Under the pieces are notes generated by a model. It did not search any database, had not been told where the DNA came from, and saw only the letters and a program-made list of their open reading frames with translations. From positions 86,033 through 150,032 of the forward strand of contig CANQOP010000001.1 of assembly GCA_947625485.1 (NCBI GenBank): a stretch of DNA of 64,000 bases, in the 5' to 3' direction. Position numbers and translations under genes: made by a program. This document shows, in pieces, positions 61,755-64,000 of the stretch. Position 1 is the first letter of the stretch; each line of letters begins with the position of its first letter. This DNA is from an uncultured Clostridia bacterium. Lineage in GTDB: Bacteria > Bacillota > Clostridia > Oscillospirales > Acutalibacteraceae.

Positions 61755-62642
61755 ATGAACGTATTGTTAGCTCTGTTTAACGATGTACTTTCCGTTTTTC
61801 GCACAATACAGGTCAAGGATGTCATTGATATAATTGCAATTTCCTTTATCATATTCAGCCTCTTTAAGCTTGTTCGGGAGACTAGAGCAGAGCAACTTCT
61901 TAAGGGCGTGCTCATATTACTCGTTGTCTATATTTTATCCACGATTTTCGGACTGACTATGATGACGAGACTTATGCGCCTGTTCTTCGAGTTTTCTGTG
62001 CTGATTATTGCAATTATATTTCAGCCTGAAATACGAAAAGCGCTTGAGCATATCGGGCAGAGCAGTTATGTGCGCAGATATTTCGGTTTTATATTTAAGG
62101 TAAAGAAGAGTGACGAGGATATAAGAGCAATAAAAAGATGCATTATTCACGTTGCCGATGCCGCTACCTTGTTTTCAAGCTCTCGTACGGGTGCTTTGAT
62201 TGTTTTTGAACGCAGTGTAAAGCTTTCTGATATTGCCGCGTCAGGAACAGTCTTAAACAGCGATCCTTCCGTAGCTTTGCTCGGAAATATATTTTTTAAT
62301 AAAGCTCCGCTTCACGACGGGGCGACCATAATTCGCAACGGTAAGATTTTTGCGTCAGGCTGTATTCTTCCTCTTACTGATAACAAAAATGTGGATATAA
62401 ACCTCGGAACGCGTCACAGAGCCGCTCTGGGTATGAGCGAGGTCTCCGACGCCGCCGTTGTCGTTGTCAGTGAGGAGACAGGCGCAATTTCTATCGCCGT
62501 AAACGGAAAGCTTAAACGTGAGTTTAACCGTGAAACACTTATCGCTGAGCTTGAGAACCTTATGGTTGACGATACAAAGGTATATGTGAAAAATTCATCA
62601 AAATTTTCCTTAAAGAGAAAGGAGAATAACGATGAAAAATAA
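61755..62642 (+). CDS. cdaA: Diadenylate cyclase CdaA
   Basis: A 295-residue membrane enzyme: three N-terminal helices (about residues 15-100) then a DAC (DisA_N) domain with the APLHDGATII motif near residue 190 and GTRHRAALGMSE near residue 222, the two catalytic signatures. It makes the essential messenger c-di-AMP, which controls potassium, osmolyte and cell-wall homeostasis. ATG 61755 has AGGAGG six bases upstream; an earlier TTG (61737) is rejected. It overlaps cdaR by 11 bases. Confidence 0.95.
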   Translation: MNVLLALFNDVLSVFRTIQVKDVIDIIAISFIIFSLFKLVRETRAEQLLKGVLILLVVYILSTIFGLTMMTRLMRLFFEFSVLIIAIIFQPEIRKALEHIGQSSYVRRYFGFIFKVKKSDEDIRAIKRCIIHVADAATLFSSSRTGALIVFERSVKLSDIAASGTVLNSDPSVALLGNIFFNKAPLHDGATIIRNGKIFASGCILPLTDNKNVDINLGTRHRAALGMSEVSDAAVVVVSEETGAISIAVNGKLKREFNRETLIAELENLMVDDTKVYVKNSSKFSLKRKENNDEK

Positions 62643-63894
62643 AAAAAGGCGCAGATTCAGCCTTTCGGCTCTTTTCAAAAATAATAAATTTGTACTTGCA
62701 ATATCCGTCCTGCTCGCGATTGCAATCTGGATTTCAATGAGCTTGAGCGACACTAACGAGTCCGGTTTAACCGTCACAAACATACCTATTCAGATTAATC
62801 TTTCCGACCAGGCTGTCGACGACGGACTTGAGATTTTCTCAGGAGCAGATCAGACGGCTTCCGTCACAGTAACAGGCAACAGAGTTTCACTGGGCTCGAT
62901 TTCCTCTGAGGATATAATTGTTTCGGCACAGACGGCAGGTACGATTACTACTCCGAACACTTATACTCTATCGCTTTCCGCGCGCAAGGCAAATCCCTCG
63001 GATAACTTTGAAATTACCTCTACAGTATCCCCATCGGTAGTTACGGTTGTTGTTGACCATAAAAGGGAATCAACCTTTAATGTAAAGAATGAGATTAAGT
63101 ATAATGTATCGGAAGGGTATCACGCCGCCGCTACTTTATCGTCGGATTCAATAACTGTAACAGGACCTCAGACCGAGCTTTCAAAGATTTCCTACGTTTC
63201 CGTTATGGGCGAGATAAAAGGTGAGTTAAAGGATAACACTTCTCTTGAGTGTGATGTTAAGCTGTTTGATAGCTTGGGATTCGAGCTTACTAATGATATG
63301 TTCACTCTTAGTGAAGAAAAGGTAACTGCTAATTTCTCAGTTCTACCCGAGAAGGAAATTCCGCTTGAAGTAAACTTCAGTAACAAGCCTTCTGGAATTG
63401 ATATGAGTAACTTCACAAAAATTTCTCCGAAGAAGATTCTTATATCCGCTCCTCAGGACGTGCTCGACGGTCTCGACTCTATAAAAACCTCAGAGGTAGA
63501 CTTCAGTACTCTGCGAAATCATAAAAACAAGCTTGAACTTGATTTGATTATTCCATCAATGTGTACCAATCTCAGCGAAACTGAAAAGGTAAACGCTGAA
63601 ATTGACCTTTCTTCGTTTGACACACGACGCGTCAATACCCGTAATATAATCGTCAAGAATCTTGATTCGGCTTATTCGTACAGCGTCTCTACAGAGCATC
63701 TGAATGTTTCAATTAAGGGAAGAAAGAGTGAGCTTGATACGCTCAATTCTTCCGATATAATTTGTGAGGTTGACGCCTCGGATATAGACGGAACCACAGG
63801 CTCAATTACTTTACCCGCAAATGTTCGGGTTGATAAAAATACCTGTTGGGCGTACGGCGAATATCAGGTTAATATTTATGTTACGAAAAAATAA
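62632..63894 (+). CDS. cdaR: CdaA regulatory protein CdaR (YbbR domains)
   Basis: A 420-residue protein with a basic N-terminus, one membrane helix (about residues 18-38) and four tandem YbbR repeats of 75-90 residues on the outside. CdaR binds and regulates CdaA. The usual third gene, glmM, would lie to the right; it is not in the window, and a terminator follows cdaR. Confidence 0.92.
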   Translation: MKNKKRRRFSLSALFKNNKFVLAISVLLAIAIWISMSLSDTNESGLTVTNIPIQINLSDQAVDDGLEIFSGADQTASVTVTGNRVSLGSISSEDIIVSAQTAGTITTPNTYTLSLSARKANPSDNFEITSTVSPSVVTVVVDHKRESTFNVKNEIKYNVSEGYHAAATLSSDSITVTGPQTELSKISYVSVMGEIKGELKDNTSLECDVKLFDSLGFELTNDMFTLSEEKVTANFSVLPEKEIPLEVNFSNKPSGIDMSNFTKISPKKILISAPQDVLDGLDSIKTSEVDFSTLRNHKNKLELDLIIPSMCTNLSETEKVNAEIDLSSFDTRRVNTRNIIVKNLDSAYSYSVSTEHLNVSIKGRKSELDTLNSSDIICEVDASDIDGTTGSITLPANVRVDKNTCWAYGEYQVNIYVTKK

Positions 63895-63904
63895 AATTGA
63901 AAAA

Positions 63905-63924
63905 AGGACTGCTAAAGCAGTCCT
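63905..63924 (-). terminator. Possible minus-strand terminator
   Basis: An 8-bp stem AGGACTGC/GCAGTCCT; on the minus strand it is followed by five or six T residues, on plus there is no T tract. It may serve a convergent gene beyond the right edge. Confidence 0.4.
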
Positions 63925-63934
63925 CAGTCTGTAG

Positions 63935-63973
63935 AAAAACTCGGAATTCAGATTACCTGAAATCCGAGTTTTT
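63935..63973 (+). terminator. Intrinsic terminator of cdaA-cdaR
   Basis: A long stem AAAAACTCGGA-A-TTCAG / CTGAA-A-TCCGAGTTTTT with an ATTAC loop, ending in five T residues. The remaining 27 bases hold nothing recognisable. Confidence 0.85.
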
Positions 63974-64000
63974 GATATTTTGGGATAAAATCAAAGAAAA

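Overview
This window reads as a chromosomal segment of a spore-forming member of the Clostridia (Bacillota). The evidence is a Gram-positive PolC replicative polymerase, the spoIIGA-sigE pair, yabP, yabQ and a SpoVB-like flippase, a YlmC/YmxH protein, DivIC, MazG and the RapZ/WhiA pair. The moderately AT-rich composition, gene order and missing yvcK would fit a ruminococcal (Oscillospiraceae-like) lineage, but that placement is inference. I see no rRNA or tRNA genes, CRISPR arrays, insertion sequences, prophage or obvious foreign islands. Nearly all of the window is tightly packed core genome, and no gap between genes exceeds about 300 bases.

Layout, left to right. (1) 1-15729: one long plus-strand run of envelope, isoprenoid, repair and stress genes: murB (3' end), rapZ, whiA, xseB, ispA, dxs, tlyA, nadK, argR, recN, recJ, rel, dtd, an MBL hydrolase and hemZ. 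Many of these overlap by a few bases. (2) 15733-21101: a good promoter, a zinc-ribbon protein, then the conserved Firmicute cluster spoVB-like, mazG, hup, rqcP, yabP, yabQ, divIC, yabR-like. (3) 21178-25259: an rRNA methyltransferase, pfkA, a MORN-repeat protein and an Asp-rich lipoprotein. (4) 25347-29719: the sporulation operon spoIIGA-sigE on the minus strand, two tiny plus-strand genes, degV, ylmC/ymxH and a secreted cell-wall-hydrolase-like protein with a rich control region. (5) 29737-42689: rpsB (with a structured leader), tsf, pyrH, frr, uppS, cdsA, dxr, rseP, ispG, polC, followed by an AI-2E transporter. (6) 43992-50256: a histidine operon hisZGDCBAIE that lacks hisH and hisF. (7) 50275-57103: mtaB, a GHL10 glycosidase, DUF1294, an RluA-type synthase, then minus-strand queA-tgt-yajC-TIGR04086. 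(8) 57137-60269: asd-dapA-dapB for diaminopimelate and lysine. (9) 60280-63973: a DUF3343/cysteine-desulfurase-like pair and cdaA-cdaR for c-di-AMP; the window ends in a terminator.

Functional themes: isoprenoid precursor and undecaprenyl-lipid supply (dxs, dxr, ispG, ispA, uppS), translation and ribosome upkeep (rpsB, tsf, frr, tlyA, rqcP, dtd, RluA-type), peptidoglycan supply (murB, dapA, dapB, asd, cdaA, cdaR), and the switch to sporulation.

No obviously new large system is present. The items most worth a second look are small and mainly regulatory: a sigma-E-like promoter nested in the rqcP terminator that would free the yabP ribosome-binding site, a 27-residue membrane peptide plus a 65-residue helical protein beside spoIIGA, TGTWAC boxes and a possible pseudoknot ahead of the cell-wall hydrolase, an uncharacterised structured leader ahead of rpsB, an insertion inside the RseP PDZ region, and long-loop hairpins that could mask ribosome-binding sites. 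All structures and promoters were found by eye, without folding or alignment software.
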